DNA from: Demequina sp. NBRC 110056
Lineage (GTDB): Bacteria > Actinomycetota > Actinomycetes > Actinomycetales > Demequinaceae
DNA: 33,119 nucleotides
Direction of reading: 5' to 3'
Assembly (NCBI RefSeq): GCF_002090155.1
Contig: NZ_BBRM01000006.1
Span: forward strand, 323,821 to 356,939
Under the pieces are notes generated by a model. The model was not told where the DNA came from and did not search any database. It saw only the letters and a list, made by a program, of their open reading frames with translations. Position numbers and translations under genes: made by a program. The first letter of the stretch is position 1. Each line of letters starts with the position of its first letter. Positions 18,593 to 26,861 of the stretch are shown here, in pieces.

Positions 18593-18633
18593 GCTCACAG
18601 TCTGTCAGCCCGCGCGGGCGCCGCGAGCGCGCC

Positions 18634-19485
18634 TCAGCGCACGGGACGCAGCTTGGGGGAGGCCAGGATCGCGACGAAGTGGCCGGCCAGCACGATGGGG
18701 GTGACGGCGCACATCGCGATCAGCAGCCACCACGTCACGGGGGCGCCGACGACCATCTGGACCAGCGCGGCGAGCAGGATGAGGTGCGTCATCTCGACCG
18801 AGTGATAGATGCGGTGCAACGGCAGCACGTTGAACGCGCGGCGCGCCAGGCCGATCACCGAGTGATCGATGCGCCGAGCCTCCGTCGAGTCCTCCATCTT
18901 GCCCAGACCCACCGACCCGCGCGACACGTGCACGGCGTCGTTCAGCGCCTTGTTCATGAGCACCATGCAGCCCAGCAGCGCGCCGAGGGCGAGCGGCAGC
19001 ACGTCGCCCCGCTCGATCGCGATGGCGGCTCCCAGGGCGATCGGGATGCCGCCCTCGGTCGTGTAGTGGGCGATCTTGTCGAGGAACACGCCGCGCGGTC
19101 CCGACGTGCCGCGTACGCGCGCGACCTCGCCGTCTGAGGCGTCGACCAGCATCTGCAGCTGCGCGAACACGGCAGCGAGCAACGGCCCGGCGATCGACGG
19201 GATGAGCAGCGACAGCGCCGCGAGCCATCCGGTCGCGATGACGCCGATCGTCACGGCGTCCGCGGTGAGCCCCGCGGCAAGGAAGCGGCGGGTCAGGCGC
19301 GGCGAGATCTTGCGCCAGTACAGGTCCGCGCTCCAGTGCTCCGCGGTCGCGCGGCCGCGAATCGCCTGGGGTTGTCCCAGGGCGCGGATCTCCTCGACGG
19401 ACACGTCGAGCTTGCCCAGGCGCGGAGTCGCCGACGTCTCGTCGGCGGGGTGCCCGCTGTCGTGCAGCGGAGCGTGGTTGGGCAT
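18634..19485 (-). CDS. CDP-alcohol phosphatidyltransferase family protein (last motif Asp replaced by His)
   Basis: 283 residues, integral membrane. The family motif D-x2-DG-x2-AR-x8-G-x3-D-x3-D is seen at about residues 115-140 as DASDGEVAR, then G-VFL-D-KIA-H: the last Asp, the proposed catalytic base, is His. A soluble N-terminus of about 70 residues precedes several hydrophobic helices. Known members transfer a phosphatidyl-type group from a CDP-linked donor to an alcohol; here the product is unknown, and altered or lost catalysis is possible. ATG 19485 is chosen because TATCCT (19498-19493) lies seven bases upstream; ATG 19491 is too close to it. A PhoP-box-like direct repeat covers its -35 region. 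Confidence 0.82.
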   Translation of the reverse strand: MPNHAPLHDSGHPADETSATPRLGKLDVSVEEIRALGQPQAIRGRATAEHWSADLYWRKISPRLTRRFLAAGLTADAVTIGVIATGWLAALSLLIPSIAGPLLAAVFAQLQMLVDASDGEVARVRGTSGPRGVFLDKIAHYTTEGGIPIALGAAIAIERGDVLPLALGALLGCMVLMNKALNDAVHVSRGSVGLGKMEDSTEARRIDHSVIGLARRAFNVLPLHRIYHSVEMTHLILLAALVQMVVGAPVTWWLLIAMCAVTPIVLAGHFVAILASPKLRPVR

Positions 19486-19507
19486 GCCCATCAGGATATC
19501 AAGGGGC

Positions 19508-19529
19508 GTTCACCGAGCGTTCACAGCCG
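19508..19529. promoter_or_regulatory. PhoP-box-like direct repeat
   Basis: GTTCACC at 19508 and GTTCACA at 19519 repeat with an 11-base period, as in Streptomyces PHO boxes. The first unit fits the published 11-nt consensus at 10 of 11 positions, the second less well. It lies over the -35 region of the minus-strand phosphatidyltransferase gene and about 35 bp before the -10 box of the + strand ABC exporter. Confidence 0.45.
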
Positions 19530-19553
19530 CCGCCAGCGCGCGGCGGCCGTGCT

Positions 19554-19572
19554 CGCCAGCATTACGCTGGCG
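19554..19572. promoter_or_regulatory. Palindrome over the ABC exporter -10 box
   Basis: CGCCAGC-ATTAC-GCTGGCG is a perfect 7-bp inverted repeat. It includes the TACGCT -10 box (19563-19568) and ends two bases before the start codon. A GC-rich 8-bp hairpin (19526-19547) lies just upstream. A repressor site is a fair guess. Confidence 0.4.
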
Positions 19573-19574
19573 GA

Positions 19575-21476
19575 ATGCCGAACCCCACGCCGCCAGGCCC
19601 CTACCGGCAGGCGATGGGCCCCGGACCGACACGCCGGATCGCCGGGCGGGACGAGGCCGCGCAGCGCGCGGCGAACGCCGAGGCGCCGGAGATCCCGCAC
19701 CTGTGGAGCCGGGTCGGATCGCTGTTCAGGCCCTACCGCTCACAGCTGGCCCTGACGGCGACGCTCGTCATCATCACCGCCTCGGCGGGAGTGATCCCGC
19801 CGCTGATCATCGAGCGCATCTTCGATGACGCGCTGTTCCCGCCCGACGCCGCGGGGCCCAACCTGACGCTGCTGGCAGAGCTGGTGAGCCTCGTTGTCGT
19901 CATCTTCCTCGCCACGGCGGCGCTCGGAGTGTGGCAGACGTACGTCACGTCGTCCGTCGGCAACCGCGTCACCGGCGACCTGCGCATGCAGCTGTTCGAC
20001 CGGCTCCAGGCGATGGACCTCGCGTTCTTCACGCGCACCAAGACCGGCGTCATCCAGTCCCGCCTGCAGAACGACGTGGGTGGCGTGTCCGGCGTGCTCA
20101 CCACGTTCGTGTCGTCGATCGTCGGCAACTCCGTGACGGTCCTCGCCTCGCTGGTGGCGATGATCCTGCTCGACTGGCGCCTGACGCTCGTCGCCGTGGT
20201 GATGATGCCGCTGCTCGTGATGGTCCAGCGCCGCGTCGGCCAGATCCGCGCGCGCCTGGCGTCGCGCACGCAGGAGTCGCTGTCCGAGATGACGGCCATC
20301 ACCCAGGAGACGCTGTCGGTGAGCGGCATCCTGCTGTCGAAGGTCTACAACCGTCAGCGCCTCGAGTCGCGGCGGTACGCCGACGAGAACGCGAACCAGG
20401 TGGACCTCCAGGTGCGCCTATCGATGTCCGGGCAGTGGTTCTTCGGCCTCGTGACCGTCATCATGAGCTCGGTCCCCGCCGTCATCTACCTCGTCGCCGG
20501 CATCCTCATCGCGCGCGCCAACGACCAGGGGCTCGATCCCACGATCACCGCGGGCACGGTGGTCGCGTTCACCGCGATCCAGGGTCGCCTGCTGTTCCCC
20601 CTGATGGCGCTGATGCGCGTCGCCCTCGAGGTGCAGACGTCCCGAGCGCTGTTCGCGCGCATCTTCGAGTACCTCGACCTCGAGCCCGCGATCCGGGACA
20701 GCGCCGATGCGCGCGACGCCTCCGCGGCGCCCGGACCCATGGGCCGGGTCGAGTTCCGCGACGTGACCTTCCGCTACCCCGACGCGCCTGCGGAGGCGCG
20801 GGCGACGCTCGACGGCGTCAGCTTCGTGGCCGAGCCCGGCCAGACCATCGCCTTCGTCGGACCGTCGGGGGCAGGCAAGACGACCGTCGTCTATCTCGCC
20901 GCGCGCCTGCACGAGGCGAGCGGAGGCGCGGTCCTCTTCGCGGGCGAGGACGTGCGGCAGCTGACGCACGAGTCGGTGGTGGAGCGGGTGGGCGTCGTCA
21001 CCCAGGAGACCTACCTGTTCCACGCGACGATCGCCGAGAACCTCCGGTACGCGAAGCCCGACGCGACGGACGCAGAGCTGATCGCGGCGTGCCGCGCGGC
21101 CAACATCCACGATCAGATCGAGCGCTTCGAGCATGGCTACGACACGGTCGTGGGCGAGCGCGGCTACCGCCTGTCCGGCGGGGAGAAGCAGCGCATAGCC
21201 ATCGCTCGCGTGCTGCTCAAGGACCCGCCGGTGCTGCTGCTCGACGAGGCGACGAGCGCTCTCGACACCGTGAGCGAGAGAGTGGTGCAGGCGGCGCTCG
21301 ACCGCGCCGCGGAGGGCCGCACCACCCTCGTCGTCGCGCATCGGCTCTCCACCGTGGCCGAGGCGGACGTCATCCATGTGGTCGACGGCGGGACGATCGT
21401 CGAGTCGGGCACCGCCGCGGAGCTCGAGGCGGCAGGCGGCCTCTACGCGACGCTCGCGGCGCAGCAGTCCCGGTGA
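19575..21476 (+). CDS. ABC exporter, fused membrane and ATPase domains
   Basis: 633-residue half-transporter of the type I exporter fold. The membrane domain (about 55-345) has six helices, with the coupling motif FFTRTKTGVIQSRLQNDVGGV. The ATPase domain (about 390-630) has Walker A GPSGAGKTT (about 429), signature LSGGEKQR (about 533), Walker B VLLLDEAT (about 553) and the H-loop VAHRLST. It would work as a homodimer and export a lipid, drug or peptide. ATG 19575 has TACGCT six bases upstream and no ribosome site (leaderless type). Substrate unknown; no partner half-transporter is adjacent. It is divergent from the phosphatidyltransferase gene, 89 bp apart. Confidence 0.93.
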   Translation: MPNPTPPGPYRQAMGPGPTRRIAGRDEAAQRAANAEAPEIPHLWSRVGSLFRPYRSQLALTATLVIITASAGVIPPLIIERIFDDALFPPDAAGPNLTLLAELVSLVVVIFLATAALGVWQTYVTSSVGNRVTGDLRMQLFDRLQAMDLAFFTRTKTGVIQSRLQNDVGGVSGVLTTFVSSIVGNSVTVLASLVAMILLDWRLTLVAVVMMPLLVMVQRRVGQIRARLASRTQESLSEMTAITQETLSVSGILLSKVYNRQRLESRRYADENANQVDLQVRLSMSGQWFFGLVTVIMSSVPAVIYLVAGILIARANDQGLDPTITAGTVVAFTAIQGRLLFPLMALMRVALEVQTSRALFARIFEYLDLEPAIRDSADARDASAAPGPMGRVEFRDVTFRYPDAPAEARATLDGVSFVAEPGQTIAFVGPSGAGKTTVVYLAARLHEASGGAVLFAGEDVRQLTHESVVERVGVVTQETYLFHATIAENLRYAKPDATDAELIAACRAANIHDQIERFEHGYDTVVGERGYRLSGGEKQRIAIARVLLKDPPVLLLDEATSALDTVSERVVQAALDRAAEGRTTLVVAHRLSTVAEADVIHVVDGGTIVESGTAAELEAAGGLYATLAAQQSR

Positions 21477-21504
21477 CGGGTCGTGTGCCGCTAGGGTCAC
21501 CGAC

Positions 21505-22563
21505 ATGAGGCGTCCCTGGGCCGTAGCCGCGGCCGTGATCGCGACCGCGGCGGCGCTGACGGCGTGCTCGACCGACGCGGCGCCCGTGGCGTACGACAAG
21601 GAGCCTCCCGGCGCTGGCACGTCCGCCTCGCCGAGCGCAACCGCCGCTCCGTCGGCGTCCCCGTCCCGCGTCGCGAACGCCACGGCCGAGCCGCTCACCA
21701 CCGCCGAGCCGCTCACCGACGCCGAGCTCGCCCGGGTGCCGCACTTCGCGGGGTTCGGCGGCGAGCCCGTCGACCCCGAGTACGCGATCCGCCTCTGGCA
21801 GCAGTGGCGCGCCGCCGTCGCCGCGCAGGAGTGCATGGCCGAGGCGGGGTTCGAATGGTCGCTCGAGGTGAGGGGCCTCGGCCACGGCACGGCGATGACG
21901 TTGGAGGATCTCGGGCGCGCCGGCGGCGACGGCTCCGGCGAGCTGCGTGCGGCCTTCACCTCGCCCCACCAGAACGACGAACGGCTCGCGGCGCGCGGCA
22001 GGGCGGCCGCCGACGCCGAGTATCGCGCGTACTACGGAGATGCGCTGTTCGACAGGTTCCGCGACTGGGGCATGGGCTTCGAGGACATCGAGCGCACGAC
22101 GACGCATTGGTGGAACGCCGACGCGTACCCGGGTGGATGCTACGAGGTCGGGCTGCAGGAGCTCGACGTCACCTTCCCCAGCGCGGCGCTCGCGGCGCGG
22201 ATGTCCGAGGAGCTCGCGGACCTTCGAGCGGCCCCGGAGCTCGCGGACGCGCGCGAGGCGTTCTCGGCCTGTCTGGCCGACCACGGCGTGGTGACGGACC
22301 TCGACCCCGCGGACGACTGGTTCTACGAGACCGTCGAGGAGACCGCGGCAGGCGAGGCGGCGATCGATGCGTGCGGCCCCGCGTTCGGCGAGGCAGAGTC
22401 AGCGCTGCAGCAGGCGGAGGTCGACGCCTTCGTCGCGGAGCACGCGGACGCGCTACGCGCATCGGCCGAGCAGGCGGCTCAGGTGCGCGCGCGGATCGAC
22501 GCCGACGACGAGTTCGGGGCGTTCCTCGACGAGCTCTCCGCTCAGATCGTCGCAGCCAGCTGA
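21505..22563 (+). CDS. Secreted lipoprotein of unknown function
   Basis: 352 residues. The N-terminus is a lipoprotein signal ending in LTAC, followed by a low-complexity Ser/Pro/Ala/Thr linker with a PLTTAEPLT duplication to about residue 75. The globular part has four Cys in the contexts QECMAEAGF, GGCYEVG, FSACLADHG and IDACGPAF, which could form two disulfides outside the cell. I recognise no named family; lipoproteins with CMAEAGF-like boxes are frequent in Micrococcales. ATG 21505 follows TAGGGT (21492-21497) by seven bases. The frame is open further upstream but without a signal sequence. It may relate to the ABC exporter 28 bases upstream, though it seems to have its own promoter. Confidence 0.82.
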   Translation: MRRPWAVAAAVIATAAALTACSTDAAPVAYDKEPPGAGTSASPSATAAPSASPSRVANATAEPLTTAEPLTDAELARVPHFAGFGGEPVDPEYAIRLWQQWRAAVAAQECMAEAGFEWSLEVRGLGHGTAMTLEDLGRAGGDGSGELRAAFTSPHQNDERLAARGRAAADAEYRAYYGDALFDRFRDWGMGFEDIERTTTHWWNADAYPGGCYEVGLQELDVTFPSAALAARMSEELADLRAAPELADAREAFSACLADHGVVTDLDPADDWFYETVEETAAGEAAIDACGPAFGEAESALQQAEVDAFVAEHADALRASAEQAAQVRARIDADDEFGAFLDELSAQIVAAS

Positions 22564-22596
22564 ACCGCGCCACCGCCGTTGTGCGCAGATGCGAAA

Positions 22597-22628
22597 GGCG
22601 GGACCGGGCCCGAGGGCCCGATCCCGCC
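22597..22628. terminator. Bidirectional terminator
   Basis: GGCGGGA/TCCCGCC outer stem and CGGGCC/GGCCCG inner stem form one 32-nt hairpin between convergent genes. It is followed by TTCC on the + strand and by TTT on the minus strand. Confidence 0.75.
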
Positions 22629-22652
22629 TTCCGTCTCGAAGGATGCGGTCGA

Positions 22653-22757
22653 CTAGTTGCCGCAGCCGCAGCTGCCGCCGCAGCATCCGCCGGTCTCGGC
22701 GGCGGGCGCCTCGGTGGCGCCCTTGTCGATCAGGTCGATGTTCTGCTTCTCAGCCAT
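22653..22757 (-). CDS. 34-residue peptide with a C-terminal Cys/Gly cluster
   Basis: Starts MAEKQNIDLIDKG, has an Ala/Glu/Pro middle and ends CCGGSCGCGN: four Cys in eight residues. The start ATG 22757 has a perfect ribosome site (AAGGAG, 7 nt spacing). A promoter (TTCCCG 22837-22832, 17 nt, TATCGT 22814-22809), a leader hairpin (22782-22800) and a terminator after the stop make it a complete small transcription unit. A role in metal binding is suggested by the Cys cluster. Alternatively the GG just before CC could be a leader-cleavage site of a modified peptide, but no modifying enzyme is nearby. It is not a leader ORF, because no gene follows on its strand before the terminator. Confidence 0.75.
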   Translation of the reverse strand: MAEKQNIDLIDKGATEAPAAETGGCCGGSCGCGN

Positions 22758-22808
22758 ATGCTGCTCCTTCCGTCGGGGACAGCCCCGTCCAGCGCGGGGC
22801 CTGAGCCC

Positions 22809-22837
22809 ACGATAACCCCAGCGCGCGCACCCGGGAA
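22809..22837 (-). promoter_or_regulatory. Predicted promoter of the Cys-rich peptide
   Basis: TTCCCG, a 17-nt spacer and TATCGT on the minus strand, in the 95-bp gap after the M13 peptidase gene. Confidence 0.45.
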
Positions 22838-22852
22838 GCACGCGCATCGGCG

Positions 22853-24790
22853 CTACCAGATGCTGACGCGCTCCTCGGGGGCGAGCCACAGCTCGTCGGA
22901 GTCGGTCACGCCGAACGCCTCGTACCACGCGTGCATGTTGCGCACGATGCCGTTGACGCGGAACTCGCTGGGCGAGTGCGGGTCCGTCGACAGGCGCGTG
23001 ACGAGCGCCTCGGAGCGCACCTTCATGCGCTCGGTCAGCGCGTAGCCGATGAAGAACCGCTGCGCCGCAGTGAGGCCGTCGACCTCGGGGGCGTCGTCGA
23101 TCGAGCCGCCCAGCGCGATCTCGTAGGCCTTGAGGGAGATCTCGACGCCCGCGAGGTCGCCGATGTTCTCGCCCACGGTCAGCGCACCGTTCACGTGATG
23201 CGAACCGTCGAGCTGCTTGGGGGAGTAGCCGTCGTACTGGGCGATGAGGGCGTTGGCGCGCTCCATGAACGCGGCGCGGTCGTCCTCGGTCCACCAGTCC
23301 TCGAGCGCGCCGGTGCCGTTGTACTTCGAGCCCTGGTCGTCGAACCCGTGGCCGATCTCGTGGCCGATGACCGAGCCGATGCCGCCGTAGTTGATCGCCG
23401 CGTCGGCCTCGGGGTGGAAGAACGGCGGCTGCAGGATCGCCGCGGGGAACACGATCTCGTTGGCCATCGGCAGGTAGTACGCGTTGACCGTCTGCGGCGT
23501 CATGAGCCACTCGGTGCGGTCGACGGGCTTGCCGATCTTGGACCACTCCCAGTCCTCCTCGAAGGCGGACGCGCTGCGCACGTTGCCGAGCAGGTCGTCC
23601 GGCGTGACCTCGAGGCCCGTGTAGTCGCGCCACTTCTCCGGGTAGCCGATCTTGGGCGTGAACTGCGCGAGCTTGTCGAGGGCGCGCTGCTGGGTCGCCG
23701 GCGTCATCCAGTCGAGCGACGTGATGGACACGCGGTACGCCTCGATGAGGTTCGCGACCAGCGCGTCCATCTGCTCCTTGTACTCCGGCGGGAAGTGCTG
23801 GTCGACGTAGACCTGGCCCACGCGCTCGCCGGCGACGGACTCGACGAAGCCCACGCCGCGCTTCCAGCGCTTCCGCTGCTCGGTCGCGCCGGACAGGACG
23901 GTGCCGTAGAACGCGAAGTTCGCCTTCGAGATCTCCTCCGTCAGGTACGGGGCACGGGAGTTGACGATGCGCCACCGCAGGTACTCCTGCCAGGCCTCGA
24001 CGGAGGTGTCCTGCCACAGCTGGGCGAAGCCCTCGAAGTAGCTGGGCTCCGAGGCGATGAGCAGGTCGCGAGCGGCCTCCGGCAGGCGGATGGACTCGGC
24101 CCAGGTCTCCCATTCGAACCCGGGCGCCTCGTCGGCGAGGCGCGCCAGCGTCGTGGGGTTGTGCGTGAGCTCGGCCTCGCGGGTCTTCACGACGTCCCAG
24201 TGGTGCGAGGCGAGCGCCGTCTCGAGGGCCATCACGGACGAGCCGTCGAACGGGATGCCCGTGAGCGCCGACATGCGGTCGATGTGCTCGACGTACTTCG
24301 CGCGCGTCTCGGCGTGCGCCTCGTCGCGGTAGTACGCCTCGTCCGGCAGGCCCAGGCCGTACTGCGAGAGGTACACGACGTTGTCGTCGGGACGGTTCTT
24401 GTCCGCGAACACGTAGTAGCCGACGGTGCCGGTCACGCCGGCGCGCTCGAGCGCGCCCATCGCGGCGGCGAGTCCGTCGTGGTCGGAGGCTCCCGCGACG
24501 ACGTCGAGATCCGCGTCGAGCGGTCCGGTGCCGAGCGTATTCACCCGGTCGACGTCCATGAAGCTCTGGTAGAGCGCGCCGATGATCGAGTCCGGCTCCG
24601 CCGCCTCGATGATCTTGCGGGTGTGCTTCTCCGCCTTGTCGCGCAGCGTGTAGAAGCTGCCGTCGGCCGCGCGATCGTCGGGGATGACGTGCTCGTCCTC
24701 CCACGGCCCGCTGACGTAGCGGAAGAAGTCGTCGCCGGCGCGGACGGTGGGGGAGAACTCGGACTGGTCGATCCCTGAGTGAAGAGCCAT
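22853..24790 (-). CDS. pepO: M13-family zinc endopeptidase (neprilysin/PepO type)
   Basis: 645 residues, normal for bacterial PepO. Seen are the substrate-binding NAYY box (436-439), zinc site HEIGH (477-481) and the third-ligand motif ENIGD (Glu541, Asp545). The C-terminus is VSIW where secreted neprilysins have CxxW, so the family's last Cys is absent. With no signal peptide or membrane helix, a cytosolic peptidase is expected. ATG 24790 follows TAGGGT (24802-24797) by six bases, without a ribosome site. It cleaves peptides of moderate size, which would complement the two PepN enzymes. It is divergent from rpiB, 92 bp apart. Confidence 0.94.
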   Translation of the reverse strand: MALHSGIDQSEFSPTVRAGDDFFRYVSGPWEDEHVIPDDRAADGSFYTLRDKAEKHTRKIIEAAEPDSIIGALYQSFMDVDRVNTLGTGPLDADLDVVAGASDHDGLAAAMGALERAGVTGTVGYYVFADKNRPDDNVVYLSQYGLGLPDEAYYRDEAHAETRAKYVEHIDRMSALTGIPFDGSSVMALETALASHHWDVVKTREAELTHNPTTLARLADEAPGFEWETWAESIRLPEAARDLLIASEPSYFEGFAQLWQDTSVEAWQEYLRWRIVNSRAPYLTEEISKANFAFYGTVLSGATEQRKRWKRGVGFVESVAGERVGQVYVDQHFPPEYKEQMDALVANLIEAYRVSITSLDWMTPATQQRALDKLAQFTPKIGYPEKWRDYTGLEVTPDDLLGNVRSASAFEEDWEWSKIGKPVDRTEWLMTPQTVNAYYLPMANEIVFPAAILQPPFFHPEADAAINYGGIGSVIGHEIGHGFDDQGSKYNGTGALEDWWTEDDRAAFMERANALIAQYDGYSPKQLDGSHHVNGALTVGENIGDLAGVEISLKAYEIALGGSIDDAPEVDGLTAAQRFFIGYALTERMKVRSEALVTRLSTDPHSPSEFRVNGIVRNMHAWYEAFGVTDSDELWLAPEERVSIW

Positions 24791-24882
24791 GTCCTCACCC
24801 TAGGGGCGGTCGCGGGCGACCCGCGGGCGGTTTCGCTGATGGCGAGGACGCGGTGCCAGGCCAGTCCTGGCAGGATGGGGAC

Positions 24883-25332
24883 ATGCGCATCCACATCGCC
24901 GCGGACCACGCCGGATACGAGCTCAAGGAGCACCTCAAGGCCCACCTGGGCGAGGCAGGCCACGAGGTCGTCGACCACGGCGCTCACGAGTACGACGCGC
25001 TCGACGACTATCCGTCGTTCTGCATCGCGGCGGCCGAGGCGGTGCGCGTGCAGCCGGACACGCTCGGCATCGTGATCGGCGGCTCCGGCAATGGCGAGCA
25101 GCTCGCCGCGAACCGCGTGACCGGCATCCGCGCGGCGCTCATCTGGTCTGAGGAGACCGCTCGGCTGGCGCGCCAGCACAACGACGCGCAGGTCGGCTCG
25201 ATCGGCGCGCGCATGCACACCCTCGACGAGGCGGCCGCGATCGCGGACGCCTTCGTGAACGAGCCGTTCTCGGGCGACGAGCGCCACCAGCGCCGCATCG
25301 ACGAGATGACGCGCTACGAGCACACTCGCTGA
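24883..25332 (+). CDS. rpiB: Ribose-5-phosphate isomerase B
   Basis: 149 residues of the RpiB/LacAB fold; interconverts ribose-5-phosphate and ribulose-5-phosphate in the pentose phosphate pathway. Seen are the opening RIHIAADHAGYELKE and the anion-hole/catalytic box IGGSGNGEQ; Glu72 stands where many RpiB have Cys, as in the mycobacterial enzyme that uses Glu as base. An in-frame ATG at 24853 exists, but ATG 24883 starts the family's conserved strand and lies six bases after CAGGAT (24871-24876), the same leaderless pattern as malQ. Rpi B, PepN and GlbO genes also lie near each other in mycobacteria. Confidence 0.94.
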   Translation: MRIHIAADHAGYELKEHLKAHLGEAGHEVVDHGAHEYDALDDYPSFCIAAAEAVRVQPDTLGIVIGGSGNGEQLAANRVTGIRAALIWSEETARLARQHNDAQVGSIGARMHTLDEAAAIADAFVNEPFSGDERHQRRIDEMTRYEHTR

Positions 25333-25359
25333 CGCGGGGAGCCAGCGCGCGGAACGGCC

Positions 25360-25438
25360 GTGCTCACCCGGCAGCGCCGTCGCGCCGTGAGGTGCTGAGC
25401 GCACGCTCGCGTACCGAAACGTGCCGTGAGCACCTCAC
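25360..25438. repeat. Nested inverted repeats downstream of rpiB
   Basis: A perfect 10-bp inverted repeat GTGAGGTGCT (25387-25396) and AGCACCTCAC (25429-25438) overlaps a second one, GTGCTCAC (25360-25367) and GTGAGCAC (25426-25433). The two pairings exclude each other. It lies in the 166-base gap between convergent genes and may act as a terminator or be a dispersed extragenic palindrome. Confidence 0.5.
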
Positions 25439-25498
25439 AGGGCGCGCCGGCGCAGGCCAAGGCGCAGGCCGGGACGCAAACCCGAGGCTAAGCGCAGC

Positions 25499-26770
25499 CT
25501 AGAAGTCCCAGTTGGCGAGCGGCGCGACAGGCGACAGCATCGACACCGCGAGCTCGCGCGCCTGCCCGGCGGTGTGCTCGCGGATCTGGCCGGCGGCGGC
25601 GAGCGACTCCACCGAGGTGCCGCCCAGGTAGATGGTCGACAGGTGGCGCGCGTCCATCGACAGGTCCGCCGGCATGGTCGGGTCGTCGCCCACCTTCGTC
25701 ACCACGGCGTCCGGGCCGGACACGACGATGCGCCACACGCCCGCGTTGTCGGGCACGTGCTTGTCGGTGAGCGCGAAGGTCACGTCGCAGTCGTGGAAGT
25801 ACTCGCGCGACTCGAGCGCGGTCTTCACGTCGAGCAGGCGCACCCACAGGTTGTCGATGACCTTCGAGCGGGCGCCGCGGGCGTCCTTGAGCTGGTGCAG
25901 CAGCGGGTCGTCCGTCGCGAGGTTCTCGGTGTGGGTGGTGCCGACGAGGTCGAAGTCGAGCAGCGTCTGCCACAGCCGCTGCGACGCGGCGGGGCTGAGC
26001 GAACCGTGCTCGCGCACCTGGCAGACGCCGTCGTGGATGCCCACCTCGGAGTCCGCCTTGCGGCGGAAGAACGCATAGGCGACGGGCTCCCCGCGGTCCT
26101 CGACGATCGCGATGCGCCACTTCTCGTAGCCCTTGCGGTTGCCGACGGGGTCGGTGAAGCGGGCGTTGCGGCCCGAACCGACGGGGTTGAGGATCGTCGC
26201 GGGGCGCGTCAGCTTGGCCTGCAGGTCAGCGACCAGCTGATCGTGCTTGTCGAAGTCGGCGCGCTCGAGGCGCACCGTGAGCTCGTCAGCGCCGTCGACC
26301 TTCCACATGCGCGAGCCGCGCGGGATCGAGGCCTTCACGGTCTGCGAGGCCATGCCGTAGCCGAAGCGCGAGTAGATCTCCGCCTCCATCGCGTACAGCG
26401 CGCTCACGGCCTCGCCGCGCTCGATGCAGCGCGAGAAGTGGTCGTGCATCATCGCGGTCATGAGGCCGCGGCGGCGGTGCGAGGGGTGCACGCCGAGCCA
26501 CGACAGGCCCGCGGTGGGCACGCGTCGCCCGCCCGGCGTGATCATCTCGGTGCCGAAGCTGGCGTGGACGGCCGCGATCTCGCCGACCTCGCCGCGGCGC
26601 TCGTCGGTGACCTCGAGGCCACGCGCGCGGTCGGTGGGGATCGCGTCGACGTAGTCCTGCCGGTCCTCGAGCAGCCACTCGCCGACGAAGGCCCACTGGA
26701 CCACCTGGAACAGCTCGTCGAGGCGGTCCTCAGGAACGGAGATGGACTGGTAACCCTCTGCCTTCTTCAT
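25499..26770 (-). CDS. Eis-like GNAT acetyltransferase (copy 1)
   Basis: 423 residues with the three-part Eis fold: N-terminal GNAT domain with the acetyl-CoA motif VHPSHRRRGLMTAMM (about 93-107), a central GNAT-like region with VAYAFFRRK, and an SCP2-like C-terminal domain (about 310-423) ending in Phe. In Eis the C-terminal carboxylate acts in catalysis, and here the free Phe end is kept. Family members acetylate amines such as aminoglycosides or peptide Lys residues; the natural substrate here is unknown. ATG 26770 is the only good start; AAGCCT lies six bases upstream (weak leaderless-type). A paralogue lies 91 bases upstream on the same strand. Confidence 0.88.
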   Translation of the reverse strand: MKKAEGYQSISVPEDRLDELFQVVQWAFVGEWLLEDRQDYVDAIPTDRARGLEVTDERRGEVGEIAAVHASFGTEMITPGGRRVPTAGLSWLGVHPSHRRRGLMTAMMHDHFSRCIERGEAVSALYAMEAEIYSRFGYGMASQTVKASIPRGSRMWKVDGADELTVRLERADFDKHDQLVADLQAKLTRPATILNPVGSGRNARFTDPVGNRKGYEKWRIAIVEDRGEPVAYAFFRRKADSEVGIHDGVCQVREHGSLSPAASQRLWQTLLDFDLVGTTHTENLATDDPLLHQLKDARGARSKVIDNLWVRLLDVKTALESREYFHDCDVTFALTDKHVPDNAGVWRIVVSGPDAVVTKVGDDPTMPADLSMDARHLSTIYLGGTSVESLAAAGQIREHTAGQARELAVSMLSPVAPLANWDF

Positions 26771-26861
26771 CCGTCCAGGCTTTCAGATCTCTTGGCGTTT
26801 CCCAAACCTTGCGGACTTTCCCACGGCCGGGAATAGGGCCGATGCACGTGCTGGGGCCCGC

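Noticed and set aside
22653..22757. Cysteine attenuator peptide like that before cysK
   Set aside because: A terminator follows at once and the next gene is on the other strand, so there is nothing downstream to regulate.
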